Below are positions 27,907 to 35,553 of a stretch of 64,000 nucleotides of DNA, in pieces; the stretch's first letter is position 1, and each line of letters opens with the position of its first letter. This stretch comes from CAVXWV01 sp963695415. Lineage in GTDB: Bacteria; Chloroflexota; Anaerolineae; Anaerolineales; UBA4823. Below the pieces are notes generated by a model. The model did no database searches. It saw nothing but the letters and a program-made list of their open reading frames with translations, and had not been told where the DNA came from. Position numbers and translations under genes: made by a program. The stretch lies in contig CAVOGL010000023.1 of NCBI GenBank assembly GCA_963695415.1, positions 186,001-250,000 on the forward strand, given 5' to 3'.

Positions 27907-28608
27907 ATGCACGTATGGCAAGAGAAAAAATATTCATGCACTGGAATTCAATTAATAAATCCGTTGACAATAACTGATTTAAATTTCCCGGGATACATTT
28001 GGGTCCTGATCGCGTTTCTAAGCGGTTCCCTGCCTTTTTCCTTCTGGTTGGGTAAGATTTTCATGCGGCTGGATGTTCGGAATTATGGTGATGGTAATCC
28101 GGGTGCAACAAATGTCTTTCGAGCAGGAAACTGGTTGGTGGGAATCCTGGCACTCATTCTTGATATCAGCAAAGCAGTTGTTCCCGTTGCATTAGCTTAT
28201 CATCATTTCAATGTGCAGGGATTGACGATGGTCCTGATTGCGCTTGCGCCGATACTGGGTCATGTTTTTTCTCCATTTTTACAATTCAAGGGGGGGAAAG
28301 CTCTAGCCCCTGCATTGGGAGTATGGATCGGTTTGATGGTCTGGCAAGCCTGGGTGCCTGGTATCATAGCAGCCTTGATAGGATTTGTGCTTCTCACGCC
28401 CCCTGGATGGTCGATTATGCTTGCTCTAGCCGTAATCCTGGCAATGCTTCTCATTGGGTACCAGGAATCACTTTTTATCTGGATCTGGGTTGGTGAAGCG
28501 TTCATCCTTATGTGGACACACCGTGTAGACCTGCGCCATGTTCCTAAACTTAAGAAAAGATCGAAAAAAACTTTCGCAGGGGAAGAGATTGATCGACCTG
28601 TTGAATGA
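27907..28608 (+). CDS. plsY: Glycerol-3-phosphate acyltransferase PlsY family
   Basis: Membrane enzyme that normally acylates glycerol 3-phosphate using acyl-phosphate. The three family motifs are visible: SGSLPFSFWLGK, GNPGATNVFR and GHVFSPFLQFKGGKA. About five to six transmembrane segments are present. The start is uncertain: ATG 27907 has no ribosome binding site and gives 25 extra residues before the first helix; a TTG at 27963 is another choice. It overlaps the following glycosyltransferase gene. Because it sits with a desaturase, an SDR and a GT2 enzyme, it may be a specialised second copy that acylates another lipid rather than the housekeeping enzyme. Confidence 0.85.
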   Translation: MHVWQEKKYSCTGIQLINPLTITDLNFPGYIWVLIAFLSGSLPFSFWLGKIFMRLDVRNYGDGNPGATNVFRAGNWLVGILALILDISKAVVPVALAYHHFNVQGLTMVLIALAPILGHVFSPFLQFKGGKALAPALGVWIGLMVWQAWVPGIIAALIGFVLLTPPGWSIMLALAVILAMLLIGYQESLFIWIWVGEAFILMWTHRVDLRHVPKLKKRSKKTFAGEEIDRPVE

Positions 28609-29761
28609 ATACTTCACCCACGATCTAATCGAAGGGGTTGTTTTCTTTCAGGTCGTGGTATTCATGATTGCCTTGAGTAATATCTGGATCATGCGTGCAG
28701 CCAGACGACATCCAACCTCGTCAGAATCCCCTTTCGTTTCGATTCTTGTCCCTGCTAGAAATGAGGAAAAGAATATCGCCAGGTGTGTGGAATCCCTGCT
28801 GAGACAAAATTATCCATCCTTTGAGGTAATAGTCCTGGACGATCAGTCCACCGATCGAACAAAAATCATCCTTGATGAAATTTCTCGATCGGATGCGAAG
28901 CTAAAGGTTTTGGATGGAAGCTCGCCTGAAGGTAAACAAGTTGGTAAAAATTGGGCATGCAGCCAGCTCAGCCGACATGCTCGAGGTGATGTCCTGGTTT
29001 TTACCGATGCTGACACCTTTCACCATGCTGAAACACTCAGAACGATAGTCACGATCCTGGTGGGTGAGAAGGCAGATTTATTGACCGGTTTTCCTCGTCA
29101 GAATGTTCATACATGGGGAGAGAGACTGCTGGTTCCTTTCTTTAGTTGGGCGTCGTATTGTTTTATACCGCTAGGTCTGGCATATCGGCTGCGGCTGCCT
29201 GTGCTCTCCATCGCCGTTGGACAATTAATGGTGTTCCGGCGCAACGCCTATGAAGAAATTGGCGGACATGATGCGGTTAAAGAATTTATTGTTGAAGACC
29301 TGGTTTTGGCAAGGAGAATCAAGGAAGCGGGGCGACGCTGGCGAGTAGTGCGTATTTCGGATTTGGTTTCCTGCCGGATGTATTATGAAAGCAATGAGGC
29401 ATTTGAGGGATTTACAAAAAACCTCTTCGCAGCTTTCGACTACCGATTACTACCATTCATGTTTGTTTTTCTCTGGTTAGGAGTGGTTTTCTGGCTGCCT
29501 TTGATTGTACTCTTATTATTATCAATTGGGCATGCACCGCAAGCCCAGTTGATCGAACTTATCATCAGCCTGGTGCTATCCTTATTATTATGGGTGATCC
29601 CGTACCTGGATATGGGATCACCGTTGGGTCTTGCGATGATTTATCCGATTACGATCTTCACAGTTGGAGTGGTGGCATTTCAATCAATGAGGCGCAGTCT
29701 CTCTGGGCGTATTTCATGGAAAGGTCGAGAGATTTCAAAGCCAACCTGGAAGTGGTTTTAG
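28589..29761 (+). CDS. GT2-family glycosyltransferase with C-terminal membrane segments
   Basis: 390 residues from TTG 28589, which has AGGGG six bases upstream; an ATG at 28538 deeper inside plsY has none. An N-terminal transmembrane helix is followed by a GT-A domain: VSILVPARNEEKNIARC, VLDDQSTDRT and FTDADT (the DxD-type site). GQLMVFRR and VEDLVLARRIKEAG form the acceptor side and the ED/RR segment. Three membrane segments close the protein. The pattern resembles CrtQ- or HpnB-like enzymes that add sugars to isoprenoid lipids. Confidence 0.85.
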   Translation: MIDLLNEYFTHDLIEGVVFFQVVVFMIALSNIWIMRAARRHPTSSESPFVSILVPARNEEKNIARCVESLLRQNYPSFEVIVLDDQSTDRTKIILDEISRSDAKLKVLDGSSPEGKQVGKNWACSQLSRHARGDVLVFTDADTFHHAETLRTIVTILVGEKADLLTGFPRQNVHTWGERLLVPFFSWASYCFIPLGLAYRLRLPVLSIAVGQLMVFRRNAYEEIGGHDAVKEFIVEDLVLARRIKEAGRRWRVVRISDLVSCRMYYESNEAFEGFTKNLFAAFDYRLLPFMFVFLWLGVVFWLPLIVLLLLSIGHAPQAQLIELIISLVLSLLLWVIPYLDMGSPLGLAMIYPITIFTVGVVAFQSMRRSLSGRISWKGREISKPTWKWF

Positions 29762-29842
29762 CTGCCTTTGGAAAACAATTTAAAGCCATCCTCGATCTTG
29801 AAGAACACAGGAACCACCATGGTCTGGCGCTCCAGTAAATTG

Positions 29843-29848
29843 TATAAT
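29843..29848 (+). promoter_or_regulatory. Candidate -10 element for coaBC
   Basis: A perfect TATAAT in the 160-base gap between the GT2 gene and coaBC, about 75 bases before the start codon. No matching -35 was found. Confidence 0.35.
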
Positions 29849-29923
29849 TAGGTTGTGATCGCTAAAATCCGATTAGATTAAATAAGATACATTTTTCCAA
29901 AATGCCAGTGATGAAGATTCGCC

Positions 29924-31135
29924 ATGCCAAACCCTTTTAACGGTAAACACATCCTCTTAGGCGTAACCGGCTCGATCGCCTGTTATAAAGCCGCAGACCT
30001 GGCATCCAGGCTGACACAAGCGGGTGCGCAGGTGGATGTGATCCTCACCCAGGCTGCGGAGAAGTTCATCTCTCCTCTGACTTTTCAGTCTCTCACCGGG
30101 CGAAAAGTGTTCACGGACGCGGACCTGTGGGGTGGCGAGGCGCACGTGGTGCATGTTGCATTGGGGCACAGCGCAGACTTTTTCATCCTGGCACCCTGCA
30201 CAGCCAACACGCTGGCGAAACTCGCCCACGGCATCACCGACAACCTGCTCAGCGTGGCGGTGCTGGCAGCAGACTGCCCAGTGCTGGTTGCACCGGCGAT
30301 GGATGCAGGCATGTACAACAGCCCGGTGACCCAGGCAAACGTGGCGACGCTCCAGCAGCGCGGCGTCCTTTTCGCTGGTCCTGTGGAAGGGCGGATGGCT
30401 TCCGGGTTGGCTGGACTGGGGCGCATGGTCGAACCTGCTGCAATCCTGGGTCTCGCCCGTTGGGAGTTGGGGAAGAGCGGAGTCCTCAGCGGGAAACGCG
30501 TGCTGGTTACCGCAGGCGGCACACAGGAGCCGATCGATCCGGTGCGGGTGATCGCCAACCGCTCGTCCGGCAAACAAGGCTACGCCCTGGCACAGGCTGC
30601 GCTGGACCTGGGCGCGCAGGTTTCGCTGGTCAGCGGTCCGGTCTCGCTGGACACGCCAGCAGGCGCGCAGCGGGTGGACGTGCTCACAGCAGGTGAGATG
30701 CTTGATGCCGTCATGCGCCTCCTTGACCATACGGACGTACTCTTGATGGCGGCGGCAGTAGCGGACTTCCGTCCGAGACGGCAGGCACAGTCTAAGATTA
30801 AAAAAGGTGAAAGAGCGCTTGATCTGCTCCTGGAAGAGACGGCAGACATCCTGAAAGCCGTGGCTGAGAAGAAATCTGTTAGCGGGTACCCGCGCCTGGT
30901 GGTGGGTTTTGCCGCCGAGTCGCAAGACCTGCTTGCCAACGCCCAGGAGAAGCTCGAAGCCAAGCGTCTTGACCTGATCGTCGCCAATGATATCAGCGCC
31001 AGTGATGCAGGTTTCGGTGTGGATACCAACCGTGTGGTACTGCTTTCTCCGGATTCTGAGCCGGTTCACCTGCCCCTGATGAGTAAACAGGATGTGGCTG
31101 AGGCTGTGCTGGAAAGGATTGTGGCTCTTCTGTGA
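29924..31135 (+). CDS. coaBC: Bifunctional phosphopantothenoylcysteine decarboxylase/phosphopantothenate-cysteine ligase
   Basis: Two consecutive steps of coenzyme A synthesis in one 403-residue protein. The flavoprotein CoaC half (residues 1-185) shows LLGVTGSIACYKAADLASRL, HVALGHSAD with the catalytic His, LAPCTANTLAKLAHGITDNLL and PAMDAGMY. The CoaB half shows LVTAGGTQEPIDPVRVIAN, SSGKQGYALAQ and MAAAVADFRP. The following acetyltransferase starts within its stop codon (GTGA). Confidence 0.96.
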   Translation: MPNPFNGKHILLGVTGSIACYKAADLASRLTQAGAQVDVILTQAAEKFISPLTFQSLTGRKVFTDADLWGGEAHVVHVALGHSADFFILAPCTANTLAKLAHGITDNLLSVAVLAADCPVLVAPAMDAGMYNSPVTQANVATLQQRGVLFAGPVEGRMASGLAGLGRMVEPAAILGLARWELGKSGVLSGKRVLVTAGGTQEPIDPVRVIANRSSGKQGYALAQAALDLGAQVSLVSGPVSLDTPAGAQRVDVLTAGEMLDAVMRLLDHTDVLLMAAAVADFRPRRQAQSKIKKGERALDLLLEETADILKAVAEKKSVSGYPRLVVGFAAESQDLLANAQEKLEAKRLDLIVANDISASDAGFGVDTNRVVLLSPDSEPVHLPLMSKQDVAEAVLERIVALL

Positions 31136-31674
31136 ACGCGGTCCAGCCCCTGGTGATTATCCGCCCGGTCCAGGCAGAGGACGCCGACGAGCTTTTCCCT
31201 CTTGTTTTTGGCAGCCAGGTTACCGACACGCTGATATGGGATGGTCCCTCCTCGTTCGAGGAGTACCACCAGGGTGTGGCAGAGCGTGCTGAGCGAGTGC
31301 GCCGTGGGGAAAGCCACCTGTTCACCATCGTGGAAGCGATGACTGGCGCTCCGGTAGGCTCGATTGATATTCGTCCCGGCAGCCAGGAAGGTAGAGCGGA
31401 TATTGGGTTGTGGATTGGGGCGGAGTTTCACGGAAAGGGGTATGGCACCGAGGCTGTTCGCCAGATTGTGGCGTACGGCTTCGAAGTTCTGGGCATGGAG
31501 AAGATTGAAGCCTGTGCTTTTGTGGGCAACCACGCAAGCCGCAGGATTTTCGAAAAAAATGGTTTCAGCCTTGAAGGCACTGTAAGAAAAGCGATCCTGA
31601 AGCGCGGGTTGTGGTATGATGAGTGGCTGGTTGGGATTACGCGGGAGGAATATCTCGATCGGGTCAGCGAATAA
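31132..31674 (+). CDS. GNAT acetyltransferase, RimJ/RimL-like
   Basis: 180 residues, starting at a GTG that overlaps the coaBC stop. The acetyl-CoA binding segment is GAEFHGKGYGTEAVRQIVAYG, and FVGNHASRRIFEKNGF followed by EGTVRKAILKRGLWYDE is the end typical of enzymes that acetylate ribosomal protein N-termini or small amines. Its acceptor is unknown. It is translationally coupled to coaBC. Confidence 0.88.
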   Translation: MNAVQPLVIIRPVQAEDADELFPLVFGSQVTDTLIWDGPSSFEEYHQGVAERAERVRRGESHLFTIVEAMTGAPVGSIDIRPGSQEGRADIGLWIGAEFHGKGYGTEAVRQIVAYGFEVLGMEKIEACAFVGNHASRRIFEKNGFSLEGTVRKAILKRGLWYDEWLVGITREEYLDRVSE

Positions 31675-31776
31675 ATCCATAACAAACCGTCGAAAGTCAA
31701 GTATAAATCTGGTGTTATCATGTCTAAATCTATCATTCAAAAAATAAAAGAAATCTTTCAACAAAAGGAGAATCCT

Positions 31777-32538
31777 ATGGCTTTGCGTGCAGGTCACTTT
31801 GCACCGGACTTTGAATTGAGATCCCATCTCAACACCCCTGTCCGGCTGAGCGGTTTCCGGGGCAAGAAAAACGTTGTCCTGGCATTTTTTCCTCTGGCAT
31901 TCACTCCCATATGAACGAGCCAGATCCCATCGTACCAGGTCGCACTCGACCGGTTCGATGCGGTGAATACCCAGGTCCTGGGTATCAGTGTTGACAGCAG
32001 GCATTCATTACGAGGTTGGGGCGAGAGCCTGGGCGACATCACCTTTCCTCTTCTGGCGGATTTTTGGCCGCACGGTGAGGTCGCAAAGATGTTCGGTGTT
32101 TTCCGCCCCGAGGATGGTCACAGCGAGCGAGCTATTTTTATCATGGACAAGAACGGGCTGATTCGTTATGTGGATGTGCACGATATCGACGACCAGCCGG
32201 ATAACGAGATCCTATTTTCGGAATTGGAAAAAATCGAGGGTAAGAAAGCAGTCGGGCAATCCATGCCTGAGGTGCAGGCAGAGGAATACGAACGCCCGGA
32301 TGTTGACCTGGTCCTGTATTGCACGCCGTGGTGCCCCAGCTGCCGCCGGGTGCGTACTTTTCTGAAGGACCACAATGTGGATTATGTCGAAATCGACATT
32401 ACGAAAGACAGGACAGCGGCTCAGCGGGTGCGTGGCTGGGCGAGGGGATATGAATCCACCCCGTTATTCGATATTCGAGGTACGATCATTGTTAATTTTG
32501 ACCAGGCGCGTGTCTCGGAATTGTTGGGAATTCGCTGA
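31777..32538 (+). CDS. Probable selenoprotein: peroxiredoxin fused to a glutaredoxin-like domain, with Sec encoded by TGA at codon 46
   Basis: From ATG 31777 (AGGAG seven bases upstream) the frame reads through TGA 31912-31914 to TGA 32536-32538 with no frameshift; 253 residues. The part before the TGA is a peroxiredoxin start ending FPLAFTPI; the part after it is TSQIPSYQVALDRFDAVN, so the TGA sits at the peroxidatic cysteine of the Px3TxxC motif (P39, T43, U46). The catalytic Arg lies in HSERAIFIMD. Residues 180-253 form a redoxin domain with CTPWCPSC (Cys186 and Cys189). The peroxiredoxin part has no other cysteine, so the redoxin domain probably reduces the selenenic acid. A hairpin directly after the TGA fits a bacterial SECIS element. 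The alternative is a real stop or a miscalled Cys codon (TGC or TGT). A rho-independent terminator follows the gene. Confidence 0.85.
31928..31960 (+). promoter_or_regulatory. Candidate bacterial SECIS hairpin
   Basis: The stem begins 13 bases after the TGA. 31928-31936 pairs with 31952-31960 (C-G, A-U, U-A, C-G, G-C, one U-U mismatch, A-U, C-G, C-G). A37 is bulged, and 31938-31942 (GGUCG) can pair further with 31947-31951 (CGACC) around a CACU loop. AGGUC at 31937-31941 sits at the top of the lower stem, 22 bases after the TGA, the same element as in the E. coli fdhF SECIS loop. Bacterial SECIS loops are known to lie about 16-37 bases behind UGA. Confidence 0.7.
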
Positions 32539-32557
32539 TTTTTTATCGATAGTGACG

Positions 32558-32605
32558 ACCGCAGTGGTGGGGCATAAGTTGCATCTGCCACTGCGGTGTT
32601 TTTTA
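32558..32605 (+). terminator. Rho-independent terminator after the peroxiredoxin gene
   Basis: ACCGCAGTGG (32558-32567) pairs perfectly over ten bases with CCACTGCGGT (32588-32597), followed by G and six T. It lies 20 bases behind the stop codon and isolates the peroxiredoxin from the next gene. Confidence 0.85.
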
Positions 32606-32624
32606 GTAGAAAACAGGTAGAGAA

Positions 32625-33800
32625 ATGATCAATAAATTGAGAACGAGGGAATTGGGCGCCACGGGAAAGCGCGCCACCATTTTGGGGTTTGGCACCGGCA
32701 GGTTGCACGAAATATCGCCTGGTAAGCTGGACATGGAAAAGTCTGCTGCTGTTGTACGCCGAGGTTTGGAATTGGGCATCAATTATATCGATACAGCGCT
32801 CGTGTATCATGATGGGCAAAGTGAGCGAGCCATCGGAATGGCGATCGATGGTGTGCCGAGGAATTCTTTTTACCTGACAACCAAGTTATCGGTTAATTCA
32901 CAGGAGGATTCCCAGGCATCGGCCTTTCGACAGAAGCTGGAGAAGAGCCTGGGGCATTTAAAAACCCCTTATGTGGATTTTGTGCTGTTACACGGTCTGC
33001 AGTGGGACGCCTTCCGGGATTCTGCATCCAAACCCGGCATGGCTTTGGATGAGGCACGCAAAGCGCAGTCCGAAGGTTTGATCGGTCACATTGGTTTTTC
33101 CTCGCATGACACGCTGGAGAATGTGCTCCAGTTGATCCGCACTGGTGAATTTGAGCTGCTCCTGCGGCAGTATAACTACCTCGATCGCTACAATGAACCG
33201 GCATTTGAGCTGGCAGCACAGCACCGGGTGGCGGTTACCGTCATGGGACCCGCTGCTGCCGGCAAGCTGGTAGAGCCAGGTGAAATTGTGCTGGGTGGTG
33301 AGCAAATGAAGGCTGCGGAATTGGCGCTGCGTTTTGTTTACGCCAATCCACATGTGGATGTGGCGGTTTCCGGGATGAACAGCATCGAGCAGCTTGAGGA
33401 GAACCTCAGCACCGCACTGGCAGTGTCTGGACTCGATGTCCATGCAGAGCCTGGCGACCAGGCTGAATTTGTGCTGGCATACGTTTCTGAAAAGCAGGCA
33501 CAGGCTGATGAGTACTGCAGCCTGTGTGGTAAATGCCTGCCCTGCCCGAACGACGTTCATGTGGTAGAGAATTTCCGCTACATGAACTGGCACCAGGTGT
33601 GGGGCATGCCAGAAGCCGCAAAAAAGGCTTACGCTGCGCTGAACAACGAGAAGGGCTCGTGGGAGCCATATGCAGGGCTGATCAAAGGTCTGAAGGCGGA
33701 GGCGTGCAAAGAATGCGGGGAATGCGAGCCGAAATGCCCGCAGTCCATCCCGATCATCCAACAGCTAAAGGAAACCGCTGCAGTTCTGCGCACTGAATAA
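32625..33800 (+). CDS. Aldo/keto reductase with a C-terminal ferredoxin-like domain
   Basis: 391 residues. The TIM-barrel reductase part has the tetrad Asp and Tyr in NYIDTALVYHDGQSE, Lys in YLTTKLS and His in VLLHGLQ. The C-terminal 100 residues carry two cysteine clusters, CSLCGKCLPCPN and CKECGECEPKCP, suited to two [4Fe-4S] clusters. This architecture is common in anaerobes and suggests ferredoxin-like electron input instead of, or besides, NADPH. The substrate is unknown. AGG lies nine bases before the ATG. Confidence 0.9.
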   Translation: MINKLRTRELGATGKRATILGFGTGRLHEISPGKLDMEKSAAVVRRGLELGINYIDTALVYHDGQSERAIGMAIDGVPRNSFYLTTKLSVNSQEDSQASAFRQKLEKSLGHLKTPYVDFVLLHGLQWDAFRDSASKPGMALDEARKAQSEGLIGHIGFSSHDTLENVLQLIRTGEFELLLRQYNYLDRYNEPAFELAAQHRVAVTVMGPAAAGKLVEPGEIVLGGEQMKAAELALRFVYANPHVDVAVSGMNSIEQLEENLSTALAVSGLDVHAEPGDQAEFVLAYVSEKQAQADEYCSLCGKCLPCPNDVHVVENFRYMNWHQVWGMPEAAKKAYAALNNEKGSWEPYAGLIKGLKAEACKECGECEPKCPQSIPIIQQLKETAAVLRTE

Positions 33801-33829
33801 ATGCTGTCCGATGGGCACGACGGCTCTGT

Positions 33830-33835
33830 TATACT
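33830..33835 (+). promoter_or_regulatory. -10 element placed for leaderless transcription of arfB
   Basis: TATACT ends six bases before ATG 33842, so transcription would begin at or next to the start codon. No Shine-Dalgarno sequence is present, which fits a leaderless message. Confidence 0.45.
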
Positions 33836-33841
33836 GCACTT

Positions 33842-34262
33842 ATGTTGGAAATCACGCCAGAGTTGTCCATCGATGAGGCCGAATTACATTTTGATTACCT
33901 GAGGGCCGTCTGGTCCGGGAGGACAAAACGTCAACAAGACAGCCACTGCGGTTCAGCTGCGCTTTGATGTCGCTCACTCAACATCGCTGCCGGAGGATGT
34001 GCGCAGAAGGCTGATTGCCCTGGCGGGTAAACGCCTGTCTGCGGACGGTGTGCTGGTCATCGAAGCCAGGCGCTTCCGCACCCAGGAAAATAACCGCCAG
34101 GATGCAGTTGACCGCCTGGTAAAACTGGTGCGAAGGGCGTTAGAAAAGCCAAAGATTCGCAAGCCAACCCGCCCAGGCGCTGCCGCGCGCCAACGCAGGC
34201 TGCAGGCAAAGAAACGGCGCGGGGAGACCAAGCGCCTGCGCCAGACAGTGGAACTGGATTAG
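33842..34262 (+). CDS. arfB: Peptidyl-tRNA hydrolase ArfB (ribosome rescue), frameshifted
   Basis: A small GGQ protein that frees stalled ribosomes by hydrolysing peptidyl-tRNA. Reading from ATG 33842 gives ELSIDEAELHFDYLR, then the frame is lost. Removing one C at 33906-33907 restores ASGPGGQNVNKTATAVQLRF, the catalytic GGQ loop, and joins it to the rest (RFRTQENNRQDAVDRL) and the basic tail (KPTRPGAAARQRRLQAKKRR) that enters the mRNA channel. The joined product is 139 residues, the length of E. coli ArfB. Without the correction only a C-terminal fragment would be annotated. Confidence 0.88.
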
Positions 34263-34310
34263 GGCGAAGCGGGATGGTTATAAATAAAGTGTCAACTCTT
34301 GCGCTGATGC

Positions 34311-34319
34311 TGGTACAAT
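34311..34319 (+). promoter_or_regulatory. Extended -10 promoter before the small bitopic protein gene
   Basis: TGG followed by TACAAT (34314-34319) is an extended -10 element about 90 bases upstream of ATG 34410. A weak TGTCAA lies at 34290-34295 with 18-base spacing. Confidence 0.4.
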
Positions 34320-34409
34320 TGTTGCAACAGGTTTAGTTAAGCACTTTTCGTTTAAAACCTTGTTTGCCAGGCGAATGATTTTCATCGGTCTGGTGAAAGG
34401 AAGCGAGTG

Positions 34410-34884
34410 ATGGAGACGCGCAGGCGAATGCGGAAATCCCGCATGATTATCTTTTTCCTGGGACTGGCAGCGATAGTCAGCCTGGTCTTGCCCTCGGCGG
34501 TTAATCTTGTCACCGCCGACTCGGGCGGTTTCCCCACGCCGACCCCCAGCGCAACAGCTACTTTGATCGTACTGCCGTCAGCAACACCCACAGCAACGGT
34601 GATCGTGCTGCCTACCCAGGCATCGAGTTCATCTAATAATCCTGCAGAAGATAAAAGCAGCGGCGAGCAAGCCGCTGAGGCGCCGAACGTGGGCGGAGCT
34701 GGGGATGGAGTCTCGAGTTCAAAGTCACTCGCAGAAGTGGAGTTCTAACTCAGCGCCAGATCAAGAGCAGGGTGGTTCTGGCATGGGCGGTTTGTTCATG
34801 ACCGGATTGTTGATTGGGATCGTCATCCTGGGGATCGGGGCGCTGGCGTATTTCCTCCTGCGCCGGGTCAGAGTGTTTCCGTAG
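34410..34884 (+). CDS. Small bitopic protein with Thr/Pro/Ser-rich middle, frameshifted
   Basis: No family recognised. ATG 34410 has AAGGA upstream. The protein opens with a basic stretch and a signal or anchor segment (IIFFLGLAAIVSLVLPSAV), then a T/P/A/S-rich region with repeats of TPTPSATAT and PSATPTATVIVLP. The first frame stops at 34748. Skipping one base near 34722 joins it to a frame with GGSGMGGLFMTGLLIGIVIL and a basic end (LLRRVRVFP), a typical C-terminal membrane anchor, with TAG at 34882-34884. The joined product is 157 residues and would present a stalk-like domain on the cell surface. Confidence 0.55.
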
Positions 34885-34971
34885 AATGAATTTGACTGTA
34901 GCCGGTCTGCGCCGTACACATTCACCCAAAATGCAGTTTTCTGAACAACCATCTCTCGGTCTTGATCCGCC

Positions 34972-35553
34972 TCACCTGTAGGGCAGGTTTCCTATCTGAC
35001 GTCCCCTCTCATCCACACACAACACCACAACCTGGCTCGGACCATGCACACCAATCGTCAGGGTCATCTCAATGTCGGCGGTCCTGGAAGGACCACTGAC
35101 CAGCACCAGGTTGGTGCATTCCCGGGCTGCGCGCAGCGCAAACACCTGGGACAGATTCTCGTAAATCTGCTCCCGGGTGATGATCGCAAGGTGGATCTCC
35201 GGCAGCAAGGAAGGCGCCTGGGGACGGCCGCGGCGCCCATCGAGCACCAGCGTGCCGGTCTCAGCTACCGCAGCCAGAGCGCCCGTTAAGCCCACGCGGA
35301 TGGATGGATCGGGAGTATGTGTGATCTTGAAACCCTTCTCCACCAGCGCTGAGACGATGCCTGGTGGTAATTCCTGTTCGTCCCAGGCGAGCAGGCTCTC
35401 ACTTTCATTTTCGGACAGTATTTGAACCAGCCTGTCACTGAGCTTATCCTGCTCACACAGCTCGAATCTGCCGCCGATTAACTCCAACTCCTGCTGGAAT
35501 TTTTTTAACAAGCCGGGTACCGTGTCGGTCATCGCGGCTTGCGTGGTGATCAT
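34972..35553 (-). CDS. lutC: Lactate utilization protein C (LUD domain)
   Basis: 193 residues of the LutC/YkgG family, third subunit of the LutABC lactate oxidase system. Visible family stretches are GLTGALAAVAETGTLVL and LVLVSGPSRTADIEMTLTIGVHGP. Start at ATG 35553; ATG 35532 is an alternative. It overlaps the annotated end of lutB by about 100 bases, more than usual, so the lutB end may be misread. Confidence 0.9.
   Translation of the reverse strand: MITTQAAMTDTVPGLLKKFQQELELIGGRFELCEQDKLSDRLVQILSENESESLLAWDEQELPPGIVSALVEKGFKITHTPDPSIRVGLTGALAAVAETGTLVLDGRRGRPQAPSLLPEIHLAIITREQIYENLSQVFALRAARECTNLVLVSGPSRTADIEMTLTIGVHGPSQVVVLCVDERGRQIGNLPYR

Noticed and set aside
29957..31069. A 370-codon minus-strand frame opposite coaBC
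   Set aside because: Antisense shadow of a clear housekeeping gene; rich in His, Arg and Cys as usual for such shadows.
31912..31914. Reassignment of TGA as tryptophan in this organism
   Set aside because: Many clear genes here end in TGA (for example nuoB, nuoF and cysM's neighbours), so the code is standard; Trp would also make no sense at the peroxidatic site.
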